Shown here: piece by piece, positions 42,523 to 50,030 of the stretch
How positions within the stretch are numbered: the stretch's first letter is position 1
Layout of the letters: each line of letters starts with the position of its first letter
NCBI GenBank assembly: GCA_022825235.1
Contig: JAJDYI010000024.1
Span: 1 to 50,030, forward strand
Source: Alphaproteobacteria bacterium
Lineage (GTDB): Bacteria > Pseudomonadota > Alphaproteobacteria > TMED109
Direction of reading: 5' to 3'
DNA length: 50,030 bases
Program-made: the position numbers and the translations under genes
The notes under the pieces: generated by a model
The model's input: the letters and a program-made list of their open reading frames with translations, nothing else
Told to the model about the DNA's origin: nothing
Database searches by the model: none

Positions 42523-45509
42523 TGGTCGCCTCGATCGGCGCCGTCGCCGCGCCGTCCCAGGGTGTGAGCTATTATGAGCGTGACGGCTATTACGCGAAGG
42601 ACGATCCCGATCATCGCGACGCCAGCGCCTGGGCCGGCAAGGGCGCGGACGATCTCGGCCTTTCCGGCCCGGTCGATCCGGACGTGTTCACCGCGATCCT
42701 CGAGGGACGCGTGCCGGACGGGCCGCGACTGGGTCGCCCCGGCAAGGACGGCGAAATCGTCCACCGTCCCGGCCGCGATGTAACGCTGTCCGCCCCGAAA
42801 TCGGTATCTCTCGCCGCGCTGGTGGGCGGCGACGCCCGCGTCGCGGAGGCCCATGGACGGGCGGTGGAGCGGACGCTCACCTGGGTCGAGGAACGCGCCG
42901 TCGAGACCCGGATGAAGGATCCGGACGGCGGGGGAATGATCCGCGCCGGGGACCAGAAGGCGGTGATCGCCACCTTCACCCACGAGACCTCGCGCAATCT
43001 CGACCCTCAGCTCCATACCCATGCGGTGATGGCCAACATGGTGCAGGGCGAGGACGGCAAGTGGCGCACCATGGCCAACGAGAAGCTCTATTCCTCCAAA
43101 ATGCTAATCGGCGCGCTCTACCGGGGCGAGCTCGCGCGGGAACTGGGGAAGCTTGGCTACGGCATCGAGAAGACACATGCCGACGGGCGGTTCGAAGTCG
43201 CGGGCGTCTCGCGGGACGTGATCGATGCCTTCTCCACGCGCCGGGCGGAGATCGAAGCGGCGATGGACGGGCGCGGCCTCGGGACTCCGGCGGAGAACCA
43301 GCGCGCCGCCCAGCGCGCGGCGCTGATGACCCGGGCGGCAAAGCGCGACGTCGATCGTGCCGAACTGCGGGAGATGTGGCAGCGCCAGGCGGACGGGCTG
43401 GGCTTCGACGCGAAGGCGCTGACGGCCGATGCGATGGAGCACAGCCAGGACGCCGCGGGCAAGGATCGCGGGGTTGGCAGGGACGCCGCACCGGACGACG
43501 CGGCGGTTCGCCAGGCGGACCTGTTCGATCCCCTGCCGCAATCTCCGGCGGACGCGGCGATGACCTGGGCGGTGGAACACCTGTCCGAGCGCGAGGCCGT
43601 GTTCGCGAAGACCGACCTGCTCGCCGCCGCGCTGGCGTGGAAACCGGGATCGGTGACCATCAGAGAAGCGGAGGCCGCCGTCGCGCGGCTGGAGAAGGAA
43701 GGGACGCTGCACCCCTGCGGCCTGCCGCAATGGGGCGAGTCGCTCACCACGGACAAGGCGGTGGCGGACGAGAAGGAAACCATCGCGCTGATGGAACGCG
43801 GCCAGGGCGTATCGCGCCCCGTGATGCGGAGCTGGATCGCCGGGCCGCTGCTGCACAACGGGCGGCTCACCGTGGGCCAGAAGGAGGCGGTCAAGACGAT
43901 CCTGTCCTCGAAGGACCGGGTGGTCGGCGTGCAGGGCTATGCCGGCACCGGCAAGACCACCATGCTCGACCGCGCAAGGCAGCTCGCGGCGAAGAGCGGC
44001 TACCGCACGATCGGCGTCGCGCCGTCGGCTTCGGCCGCGCGGACGCTGGCGGCCGAGGCCGGGATCGAGACCGAAACCCTGCAGCGCTTCCTCGCCCGCA
44101 ACGCGGGCATCGCCGAGGGACGGCTGACCCGGAAGGGCGCGCGCGACATGCGCGCCGCGTTCCGGAAGACCGTGCTGGTGGTCGACGAGGGCTCCCTCGC
44201 CTCCACAGTGCAGGCCCGCGACCTGCTCCGGATCGCCGCCGCCATCCGCATCCCCCGCGTGGTGCTGGTGGGCGATCGGAAGCAGCTCGATGCCGTGGAT
44301 GCCGGCAAGCCGTTTGCCCAGCTCCAGGCCGCCGGCATGAAGACGGCGGTGATGGACGAAATCCTGCGCCAGAAGGACGCCGAACTGAAGGCGGCGGTGC
44401 GCGCGAGCCTCGCGGGCGAAATCGGCCGGGCCTTCGGGAAGCTCGGCGACCGGGTGGCGGAGGTCAATCCGGACAACCTGGCCGGCGCGGCCGCGGCGCG
44501 CTGGCTGAAACTCTCGGCCCACGAACGCGAGAATACCGGGCTGATGGCGCCGAGCCATGCGCTGCGCACCGAGATCAACGGCCACATCCGCGAGCGCCTC
44601 GCCCGCGACGGGGTCATCCGCGGCCCCGCCTTCGAGGCCGAGCGGCTGGTCTCCCACGGCTATACCAGTGCCGAGAAGACGGTCGCGGCGAACTATTCCG
44701 TCGGCGACGTCGTCGCCTTCCATCGGGATTACAGGTCGCTCGGCGTCGCGAAGGGCGACGAACGGCGCGTCGCCGGGGTCGATCACCACAAGGGCACGGT
44801 GACGCTGGAAGGGCCGGACGGACAATCCGTCCCCTGGAGGCCGCGCGCGGTCGGCGCGAAGCGCGGCGCGGTCGAGGTCTACCGGACGGAGAGCATGGAA
44901 CTCCGCGCCGGCGACCGCATCCGCTGGACCCGAAACGACACCGGCCTCGGGCTGGTGAACAGCGACACGGCGGAAGTCATGCGGGTCCAGGGCGACCGCG
45001 TCGCCTTCCGGCTCGGCGACGGGCGGATGCTGGAGCTCGGAAAAAACGATCCGCAGCTGCGCCATCTCGACCATGCCTGGGCCTCGACCGTGCATGCGTT
45101 TCAGGGGCGTACCGTCGACAACGTGATCGCGGTGATGGAGGCGAAACACCCGAAACTGTCGACGCAGAAGAGCTTCTACGTCGAGATCAGCCGCGCCCGC
45201 CACAATGCCGAGATGGTCACCGACGATGCGAAGGAGTTGCGCGAGACCCTGGAAGCTGCCACCGGCGAGCGGGTTTCCGCGCTCGAAGGGATCGGCGCGG
45301 CCGACAGGGCGCTCGCAGAAGAGAGGGGGCGCAGCGATAAGAAAGAGCACGGGCGCGGGCTGGAGGGACAGCTGGAGCGGCCCGCCGGAACCCAAGCCGG
45401 GGCGCAAGACAAGGGCCGCGAGCCCGAGCGGGAGAAAGTCCCGGAGCCGGAACGCACCGCGGAGCTGGACAAGTCCCGCGGATCGCGCGGCATCGAGATG
45501 GAGATGTGA
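42522..45509 (+). CDS. MobF-family conjugative relaxase/helicase (TrwC/TraI type)
   Basis: A 995-residue protein. The ATG at 42522 overlaps the previous stop; the frame is open upstream but only antisense or shadow. The relaxase domain is at residues 1-300, with paired tyrosines SYYERDGYY (Tyr17/18 and Tyr23/24), DVTLSAPKSVS and the metal-binding LHTHAVMAN (His165, His167). The SF1/RecD-like helicase follows, with Walker A GYAGTGKTT (472-480), VVDEGSL, and late motifs STVHAFQGRTVDNVI and YVEISRARH. The C-terminal 90 residues are charged and disordered. It nicks at oriT, binds covalently to the 5' end and unwinds the strand for transfer. No mating-pair genes are in the window. A candidate oriT is 2.7 kb downstream. 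Confidence 0.95.
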   Translation: MVASIGAVAAPSQGVSYYERDGYYAKDDPDHRDASAWAGKGADDLGLSGPVDPDVFTAILEGRVPDGPRLGRPGKDGEIVHRPGRDVTLSAPKSVSLAALVGGDARVAEAHGRAVERTLTWVEERAVETRMKDPDGGGMIRAGDQKAVIATFTHETSRNLDPQLHTHAVMANMVQGEDGKWRTMANEKLYSSKMLIGALYRGELARELGKLGYGIEKTHADGRFEVAGVSRDVIDAFSTRRAEIEAAMDGRGLGTPAENQRAAQRAALMTRAAKRDVDRAELREMWQRQADGLGFDAKALTADAMEHSQDAAGKDRGVGRDAAPDDAAVRQADLFDPLPQSPADAAMTWAVEHLSEREAVFAKTDLLAAALAWKPGSVTIREAEAAVARLEKEGTLHPCGLPQWGESLTTDKAVADEKETIALMERGQGVSRPVMRSWIAGPLLHNGRLTVGQKEAVKTILSSKDRVVGVQGYAGTGKTTMLDRARQLAAKSGYRTIGVAPSASAARTLAAEAGIETETLQRFLARNAGIAEGRLTRKGARDMRAAFRKTVLVVDEGSLASTVQARDLLRIAAAIRIPRVVLVGDRKQLDAVDAGKPFAQLQAAGMKTAVMDEILRQKDAELKAAVRASLAGEIGRAFGKLGDRVAEVNPDNLAGAAAARWLKLSAHERENTGLMAPSHALRTEINGHIRERLARDGVIRGPAFEAERLVSHGYTSAEKTVAANYSVGDVVAFHRDYRSLGVAKGDERRVAGVDHHKGTVTLEGPDGQSVPWRPRAVGAKRGAVEVYRTESMELRAGDRIRWTRNDTGLGLVNSDTAEVMRVQGDRVAFRLGDGRMLELGKNDPQLRHLDHAWASTVHAFQGRTVDNVIAVMEAKHPKLSTQKSFYVEISRARHNAEMVTDDAKELRETLEAATGERVSALEGIGAADRALAEERGRSDKKEHGRGLEGQLERPAGTQAGAQDKGREPEREKVPEPERTAELDKSRGSRGIEMEM

Positions 45510-45570
45510 CGCAACACGGGGACAGACGAATGGCGGCACTCAATTTTCGCGCTTGATCGAGCCAAGACAA

Positions 45571-46134
45571 TCAATCCAGCGATCTGACGAACTTGTCGAT
45601 CTCTTTCAACTCGTCCGAAATCTCCGAAGCGATCCGGCCGGGCCCATCTTCGAGAAGTCTTGTCAGGAACCGCTCGCCACTCCAGTCTCGCAGCTCTCCT
45701 TCAAGGTACTTGTACGCACCCGGCTCATCCTCCGAGGCCTCAATGGTATGCCCACTATTGGCCAAACGTGCCATCGTTTTCTTAACGGGCTGGACTCTCG
45801 GCGAGGCTCGTTCGGTGAAGTAGAGGCCGATCCACACTCTTTTCCAACCTGGCTGATCCGAGCCCAGCCAAATGGAGGCTTCATCCCGATACGTTTTCCA
45901 GTCACTGCTTCTGAGCAAGAGCTGGGCGTTTCGTGCCATCACGTCCTGCATTCTTGACCGATCGATGGTCCATTCCGGTTGGGGGAAGCACCCTTCCACG
46001 GCTTCCAGCGCAACCCTGACGTAGTGTTCCCTCACGGAGGGCATCGCTCTTTCGACCTGTAAGGCGAGCTTCAGATTGGATTCGCTGCTTCGAATGAAGT
46101 CCGCTGTCACGTCGAGAATGACGTCTTCGGTCAC
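45571..46134 (-). CDS. Hypothetical protein coupled to a PD-(D/E)XK nuclease gene
   Basis: A 187-residue protein from a GTG at 46134 that overlaps the upstream stop (GTGA), with GGGAGA upstream. The protein is helical and charged with several Trp (IWLGSDQPGWKRVWIGLYF, ELRDWSGERFLTRLLEDG). No family was recognised. Operon position suggests that it works with the upstream nuclease, perhaps as an immunity, recognition or regulatory partner. Convergent with the relaxase gene, about 60 bases apart. Confidence 0.6.
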   Translation of the reverse strand: MTEDVILDVTADFIRSSESNLKLALQVERAMPSVREHYVRVALEAVEGCFPQPEWTIDRSRMQDVMARNAQLLLRSSDWKTYRDEASIWLGSDQPGWKRVWIGLYFTERASPRVQPVKKTMARLANSGHTIEASEDEPGAYKYLEGELRDWSGERFLTRLLEDGPGRIASEISDELKEIDKFVRSLD

Positions 46135-46946
46135 GATCGATCTCCCGTCCCGGTGGGCTCGGCGGGCTCGAACCACTTCCGTATGTACTCGAGCAGGTCC
46201 GTGAGGAACCAGCGAACCCGTTCCGCTTCGCACTCGATGCGGCATTTCTCCACCCAGTTTTCCAGCGATGGAGAAGCGTGTTCGGCGCCTCTATAGGGCA
46301 GGGTCGGGCAGCGCATCCGATCCTTTGCGGCGTCCGGCAGGGTCTCGGGCCGCCTGCCGTCACCGCTCAGATAGACAAGCCACGCGTCCGGATCGGTCTC
46401 CGGGCACGCTCTGGTCCGCAGGTATTTCAGGTAGTCGCTGACCTGATCGGGTTGTTCTCCAGCCCACGGCTTGTTCTCGATCCCGATCCAGGTGTCGCCG
46501 CGCACCCTGACGACGATGTCGATGCTTCGCCCCGCATCCGTGCGGTGTTCGAGAAAGACCCGGTCGTCACGCAGATTCCCGGCCGGGAAACGTCCATGTA
46601 CTTCACCATCGAGAACTTCTCGGACCTCGTCGAGGAACAGCCGAAGAAACGTATCGCCCTGACCGTGCGTCCCGGCTGGATCGAGGAGGCCCCCGAATAC
46701 GCGCGACAAATCCGTTTCCCGTTCGTGGAAGAAGTCGAACAGCGAGAAGCGGGTCGCGGCCCGCCGGTCAAGTTCGGCCTGCGCGCGCCGGGCAATACGG
46801 ACGGCCGGGCCGAGACCGGCGAAGAAAGCCTGCAATTCGGCTTTGTGGGAACTCGCCGCCAGGTTGGTCTCGTTCGCGAGGCCCTCGAAAAAAGCCGACA
46901 AACCGGTCGAGTGGGCCGACACATCCTGCTCGGAATGGTTCTTCAT
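46131..46946 (-). CDS. PD-(D/E)XK-superfamily nuclease (PDDEXK_4-like)
   Basis: A 271-residue protein from ATG 46946 (the frame is open to 47030). FSLFDFFHERETDLSRVFGGLLDP with GTHGQGDTFLRLFLDEV, then SIDIVVRVRGDTWIGIENKPWAGEQPDQVSDYLKYL, is the pattern of PDDEXK_4-type proteins: Asp near 143 and Glu-Asn-Lys near 155-157 form the catalytic core. Many members lie in defence islands, though their targets are not known. It is translationally coupled to the next gene and 126 bases after another PD-(D/E)XK-like gene, which makes an unusual nuclease pair inside a conjugation region. Confidence 0.75.
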   Translation of the reverse strand: MKNHSEQDVSAHSTGLSAFFEGLANETNLAASSHKAELQAFFAGLGPAVRIARRAQAELDRRAATRFSLFDFFHERETDLSRVFGGLLDPAGTHGQGDTFLRLFLDEVREVLDGEVHGRFPAGNLRDDRVFLEHRTDAGRSIDIVVRVRGDTWIGIENKPWAGEQPDQVSDYLKYLRTRACPETDPDAWLVYLSGDGRRPETLPDAAKDRMRCPTLPYRGAEHASPSLENWVEKCRIECEAERVRWFLTDLLEYIRKWFEPAEPTGTGDRS

Positions 46947-47072
46947 GCCGACCAGCCCAAGCGGGGTACGTCCTGGAGGCGAGCAACGATCGGGCGCGAA
47001 CGGCTCATTGGGCCCCAGTCCCCGTCCCATGGAATCCGGAATCGCGGCTTGCGGATGCGCCGCACGATACCC

Positions 47073-47756
47073 CTATCCCATTCTTCGTTCGATCCTGTTG
47101 ACGGACAGGTGCCGGTATCTTTCCCCGTCATGATCGCATCGGGTGACCTTGACCAGGTCTTCAGGCAGCGGGAGAGGAAGCCACAGGGGTTCGCCGTTCG
47201 GCTTCATCCACGAGGGCCATCCCCTCTTTGTGAGGGACGTCGGGCGTGTCGGAGACATCAGGAGGAAATGGGGCGTGATCGAGTCGCTCCAGGGTCTATC
47301 GCCGGAGAATATCCACTTCAGCCTCTCGGCCTTCCTGTTCAACTGTTCGTTGCGCCAGCCCGTATCGCCCTTGGCCTCGATCATGACCAGGTGCGTCGTC
47401 GCGCCATCCGGAAACGCGACGAGCAAGTCCACGTCCTGCTGCGTCCCCGATACCAGCCCGTCATTTGCAATACGCTTTGGCGGGAACAGGTCGGGACGGG
47501 GACGCTCCGGTTCGTCGGCGGCGAAACGGAGCGCCATCCCGATCCAGTCGAGATGGTAATCCATCGCCACGAACGCGTCGGGCGGGATCGACGCGTCGCC
47601 GCGGGAAGAGTCCCTCAGGCAGGATTGGAGCCCGGTGCGGAAGCACTCAGACAAGCGGAAAGTCGCTTCGCCCAGCGCCTCGCACAGTAAGTGGAAGCGT
47701 TCCTTCCTGTTGAGAAGCCGCAAATATTCAATCGTGTCGGGCAAGGCCGTCTCCAT
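47073..47756 (-). CDS. Second PD-(D/E)XK-like nuclease of the operon
   Basis: A 227-residue protein from ATG 47756. TQQDVDLLVAFPDGATTHLVMIEAKGD carries Asp110 and Glu127-x-Lys129 in the spacing of the PD-(D/E)XK fold, followed by WRNEQLNRKAERLKWIF. The first 100 residues are helical. I do not know a named family, but the core is convincing. It starts 33 bases after the ribbon-helix-helix gene, so the four minus-strand genes may be one transcript. Context suggests a defence or DNA-processing module on the element. Confidence 0.65.
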   Translation of the reverse strand: METALPDTIEYLRLLNRKERFHLLCEALGEATFRLSECFRTGLQSCLRDSSRGDASIPPDAFVAMDYHLDWIGMALRFAADEPERPRPDLFPPKRIANDGLVSGTQQDVDLLVAFPDGATTHLVMIEAKGDTGWRNEQLNRKAERLKWIFSGDRPWSDSITPHFLLMSPTRPTSLTKRGWPSWMKPNGEPLWLPLPLPEDLVKVTRCDHDGERYRHLSVNRIERRMG

Positions 47757-47789
47757 GACAGTCGCCCCGGTGCCCTTCGTGGGCGGGGA

Positions 47790-48134
47790 CTATCGTGAAT
47801 TGCTACTCGAGTCCGGTGAGCCGAGTGTCTTGTTCTGAGCGATGCGAGCGTCTTCGGCAGCCCTGTCGAAGAGCGTTTCCCTGTCGGATCCGTCGAGCTC
47901 TTCCTGCTTCAGGCAAGTGAGCAGGTAGACGCCGCGGAAGGTGTGCTTGATCAGCTCGGCCAGTTCCGGCGTCAGGCCGCCGCCATAGAGATAAAGATCG
48001 TCGGCCGCGGCCCGCGCGGCGGCCTTGCGCACGTACGAGCCGGGAGTGATTCCAGCCTTCTCGGCGGCCTCGACCACGGCAGCCCACTCGTTTTCCGTGA
48101 ACCGGATCGAGCGCTGGAAGCTCCTGATCGCCAT
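47790..48134 (-). CDS. Ribbon-helix-helix protein of the relaxosome accessory (MobC/TraJ-like) type
   Basis: A 114-residue protein from ATG 48134 with a very strong site (GGGGAGGT five bases upstream). RSIRFTENEWAAVVEAAEKAGITPGSYVRKAA is the beta-helix-helix DNA-binding motif seen in relaxosome accessory proteins that bind oriT and aid nicking, and that repress their own promoter. A set of inverted repeats lies 120-205 bases upstream. The later part (GLTPELAELIKHTFRGVYLLTCLKQEEL) is helical and typical of the group. It is a likely partner of the MobF relaxase. Confidence 0.75.
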   Translation of the reverse strand: MAIRSFQRSIRFTENEWAAVVEAAEKAGITPGSYVRKAAARAAADDLYLYGGGLTPELAELIKHTFRGVYLLTCLKQEELDGSDRETLFDRAAEDARIAQNKTLGSPDSSSNSR

Positions 48135-48254
48135 CGTTACCTCCCCTGTTCAAGCGTTGCACCGGCCGCGCCGGGAGCGGAATGCCGACCGGTTTCGGAC
48201 TGCCATGGGGCTGATTCCCGGTCCATTGGCCTACCTGCCCGCGAGCGGCAACCC

Positions 48255-48338
48255 TGTGTTTTTTCCGTCCCTGACCGCATTGCGCGCGCAATGCGCGCGG
48301 TTCTCTGGAGCATACACTGCAACCACGGAAAAAACACA
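48255..48338. other. Candidate oriT or operator: nested inverted repeats
   Basis: A perfect 14-bp inverted repeat (TGTGTTTTTTCCGT at 48255-48268; complement at 48325-48338) encloses 56 bases holding a perfect 20-bp palindrome at 48276-48295 (CGCATTGCGC and its complement). It lies upstream of the ribbon-helix-helix gene in a transfer region, with an AT-rich, structured layout like relaxase targets. Confidence 0.5.
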
Positions 48339-48934
48339 TTCAGTGATTCCAGAGGCTTGGCCGTAACACAAAGCGCACTACAGGTTCCCATCATACGGTA
48401 GGCCCCGTTTGGCGCCTTGAGGCGCCGAGAGGCCCCACGAGGACACGCATGCGCCCCATTGCAGCCTGCTGCGTCGGGTGTGAGGAAACCGCGCCCTCCG
48501 GGCGTGGAAGGCACCAAATCGAGCAACGATTTTCATGGGGAATGGTCGCCGGCAAGAGCGGCGGATCGGAGCCGCCACGGCGATTGAGTGGGCGGCCTCG
48601 CCGACGCGAGCGAGGGCCGCGGTGCGAAGCACCGTGCCGAGCGGGCCGGCACCAGCGTCGGCAGTCATGCCGGCGATGGTGCAACGGCGAGTGACGCGAC
48701 AGCGGAACGGCGCGGCGACGGCGCCGAAGGCAGGAGCGCGCAGCGCGATGCCGGAGGCGTCCGGAGCGGTGCGAGCGAAGCGAACGCACCAGCGATCGGC
48801 GAGCGACAGCGAGCCGGAGCACGAGCGCGGCGCGAAGCGCGCGAGGGGTCGGCGGTGCCGCGCGACCGGTGTGCGAACGCGAAAACGGGCCACGCCGCCG
48901 CGGGAGCGACGACGCGGCCCGCGATGCCCTGTGG
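48339..48934. other. Structured, very GC-rich intergenic region
   Basis: 596 bases with no gene I can support. A short hairpin GGCGCC-TTGA-GGCGCC is at 48411-48426. From about 48590 to 48880 the plus strand is crowded with GCGA/GGCG-type words. Long open frames here on both strands give Arg/Ala-rich products and are consequences of base composition. Confidence 0.45.
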
Positions 48935-49855
48935 TCACGCGGCCATCACCGGGATGCCGAGCTGGCGCGCACGGTCGACGAGGTTCTCGGTGATGCCGGA
49001 GCCGGGGAAGGCGATGACGCCCTTCGGCAGGAGTTGCAGCAGCTCCTCGTTGCGGCGGAACGGGGCGGCGCGGCCGTGGCGGTCCCAGTCGGGCTTGCAC
49101 ACGACCTGGTCGACGCCGTTCCGCTCGGCCCAGCGCGCCGCGATCCGCTCGACGCCGGGGCCGCCGCCATGCACGAGCACGATGTCGGCATACTTGGCCC
49201 GCGTCTGGTCGAGCTTGGCGATCACCGCCGCCGGGTCCTGCACGTCCTTCCCGCCGGCGATGGCGACCAGCGTCCCCTGCGGCAGGTGGGCGGTGGTCTC
49301 GCGGTCCTTCCTCGCGCGCTGGAAGTCGCGGGCGTCGATCGCCGCCGAAGTCAGCTTGCCGGTCTGGCTCGCGTGCGATCCGCGCCGGGGCCGCCAGGTG
49401 TCGCCGGTGTCCGCGCGGTAGGCTTCGGCGGCGGCGTCGCGCATGATCTCGAAGGCGTCGCGGCGGTGGGTGAGGTTCTGCGCGCGATCCGTCACCAGCT
49501 CCAGCTCGCGCGACTTGATCTCGGTGCCGTCCTGGGCGCGCTGGAGGTCGCGCAGCTCGGGCATCAGCCGGTCGGCGGCGCGGTCGAGGCGTCTGGTCTG
49601 GCTGTCGAGCATGTTGACGAAGCCCCACAGCAGGCTCTCGCGCTCGTCGGCGAGCTGGAACCCGTCCGGCGCGACGCCCTGGGCGAGGATGCGGAACGAC
49701 TCCGCCACGGCGTCCAGCGCGTCGTCGCGGTCCCACACCTCGCGGCTGTCGAACTCACCGCGCTCGGGCGCCGCGCCGAAGAGCTGTGCGTTCTCGCAGA
49801 TGGCCGCGGTGGCGGACTGCGCGGCGGTCTCGATGGTGTCGATATCGAAGCTCAT
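48935..49855 (-). CDS. DUF2493/YspA-type SLOG-family protein
   Basis: A 306-residue protein. The ATG at 49855 has AGGAG six bases upstream; the longer frame to 50026 is antisense leader. Residues 1-185 are helical and specific to this plasmid group. Residues 190-306 form the cpYpsA-related SLOG domain: LVAIAGGKDVQDPAAV, VLVHGGGPGVERIAARWA, FRRNEELLQLLPKGVIAFPGSGITENLVDRARQLGIPV. SLOG folds bind nucleotides or their derivatives and are linked to signalling and defence. This gene is common next to conjugation genes of alphaproteobacteria, with unknown role. Its first 79 codons and leader are repeated, inverted, at 18997-19301. Confidence 0.88.
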   Translation of the reverse strand: MSFDIDTIETAAQSATAAICENAQLFGAAPERGEFDSREVWDRDDALDAVAESFRILAQGVAPDGFQLADERESLLWGFVNMLDSQTRRLDRAADRLMPELRDLQRAQDGTEIKSRELELVTDRAQNLTHRRDAFEIMRDAAAEAYRADTGDTWRPRRGSHASQTGKLTSAAIDARDFQRARKDRETTAHLPQGTLVAIAGGKDVQDPAAVIAKLDQTRAKYADIVLVHGGGPGVERIAARWAERNGVDQVVCKPDWDRHGRAAPFRRNEELLQLLPKGVIAFPGSGITENLVDRARQLGIPVMAA

Positions 49856-49923
49856 GTCGATCTCCTGATCGGTTGCACGCTCGGGGCCCATCCCCGATGT
49901 GATGGTTCTTTGGGACACGCGCG
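49619..49923. repeat. Second copy of the inverted DUF2493 5' duplication
   Basis: Partner of 18997-19301 in inverted orientation, about 30 kb apart. It includes the leader, ribosome-binding site and first 79 codons of the intact gene. The conserved leader outside the coding part suggests that it holds the promoter or a control site. Homologous recombination between the copies would invert the 30 kb between them. Confidence 0.85.
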
Positions 49924-50030
49924 CGCAACGGAGCCACGGGGGGATTGGTGGAGCTTGGCGTCGCGTCGGGGCGATGGTGCGGGCGCAAGGCCCTATCGGA
50001 GCTTGGCCCGCGCCTGCGCGGGCCATAGCG

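Noticed and set aside
43061-45539. Long frames in both orientations over the relaxase gene
   Set aside because: Frame shadows with no family features.
48378-49736. 452-residue minus-strand frame over DUF2493 and its downstream region
   Set aside because: Out of frame with the clear DUF2493 protein; Arg/Pro/Ala-rich.

Overview
This is a GC-rich window that looks like a conjugative or integrative accessory region of an alphaproteobacterium, probably Rhodospirillales-like. The reasons are a MobF (TrwC/TraI-type) relaxase, the trio of GHKL ATP-binding protein, ParB-like protein and Strawberry-notch-type methylase/helicase typical of alphaproteobacterial plasmids, a YspA/SLOG (DUF2493) protein next to the transfer genes, and a displaced 3' half of an alphaproteobacterial-type initiator tRNA. 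Lower-GC blocks at about 9.8-10.4, 16-18.5 and 28.4-32.5 kb look acquired. No transposase, CRISPR array or rRNA was recognised.

Layout. 0-5.1 kb is plasmid backbone with three damaged genes: a GHKL ATPase that loses its C-terminus near 340, a ParB-like protein lacking its N-terminal half, and a Strawberry-notch protein cut at about 5131. 5.1-9.5 kb holds a 3'-truncated, frameshifted SwmB-type surface protein on the minus strand, a LuxR-type regulator and a cytochrome P450. Near-identical CCTCCC-N4-GGGAGG palindromes sit upstream of the surface gene and in the LuxR/P450 divergent region. 9.8-12.8 kb holds a HEPN-like gene, a tRNA-fMet 3' remnant, a tyrosine integrase and a small GIY-YIG-like protein. 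13-18.4 kb is defence: a PHP-SMC ATPase (TrlF type) and an AAA ATPase/RloB pair (AbiL type). 19-27.3 kb holds a truncated DUF2493 copy joined to a giant Calx-beta surface protein that also lost its 3' end. Next to that gene's start is a tyrosine recombinase enclosed by two inverted 32-bp dif-like sites. 28.4-32.5 kb holds an Apea/HEPN-like protein, a small membrane protein and an Mrr-like nuclease.

32.6-40.6 kb is a complete, tightly overlapping restriction operon: Dcm/M.EcoRII-type methylase, EcoRII-type nuclease, SNF2 helicase, a stand-alone EcoRII-N-like DNA-binding protein, a MORC/MutL-like GHKL ATPase and an HNH nuclease, with a divergent Vsr gene. 41-50 kb holds transfer genes (HTH protein, small TraD-like membrane protein, relaxase, ribbon-helix-helix protein, oriT-like inverted repeats, intact DUF2493) interrupted by a three-gene minus-strand operon with two PD-(D/E)XK-type nucleases.

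The most interesting signals are (a) two large surface-protein genes that each seem to carry a different phase-variation device, GGCTC slippage in one and a recombinase-driven inversion cassette beside the other; (b) the EcoRII operon extended by SNF2, GHKL and a second EcoRII-N-like reader; and (c) repeated mid-gene chimeric junctions, which may be real recombination or assembly joins. Start codons were chosen from visible Shine-Dalgarno sequences, overlaps and family length; domain calls come from recalled family motifs and were not computed.
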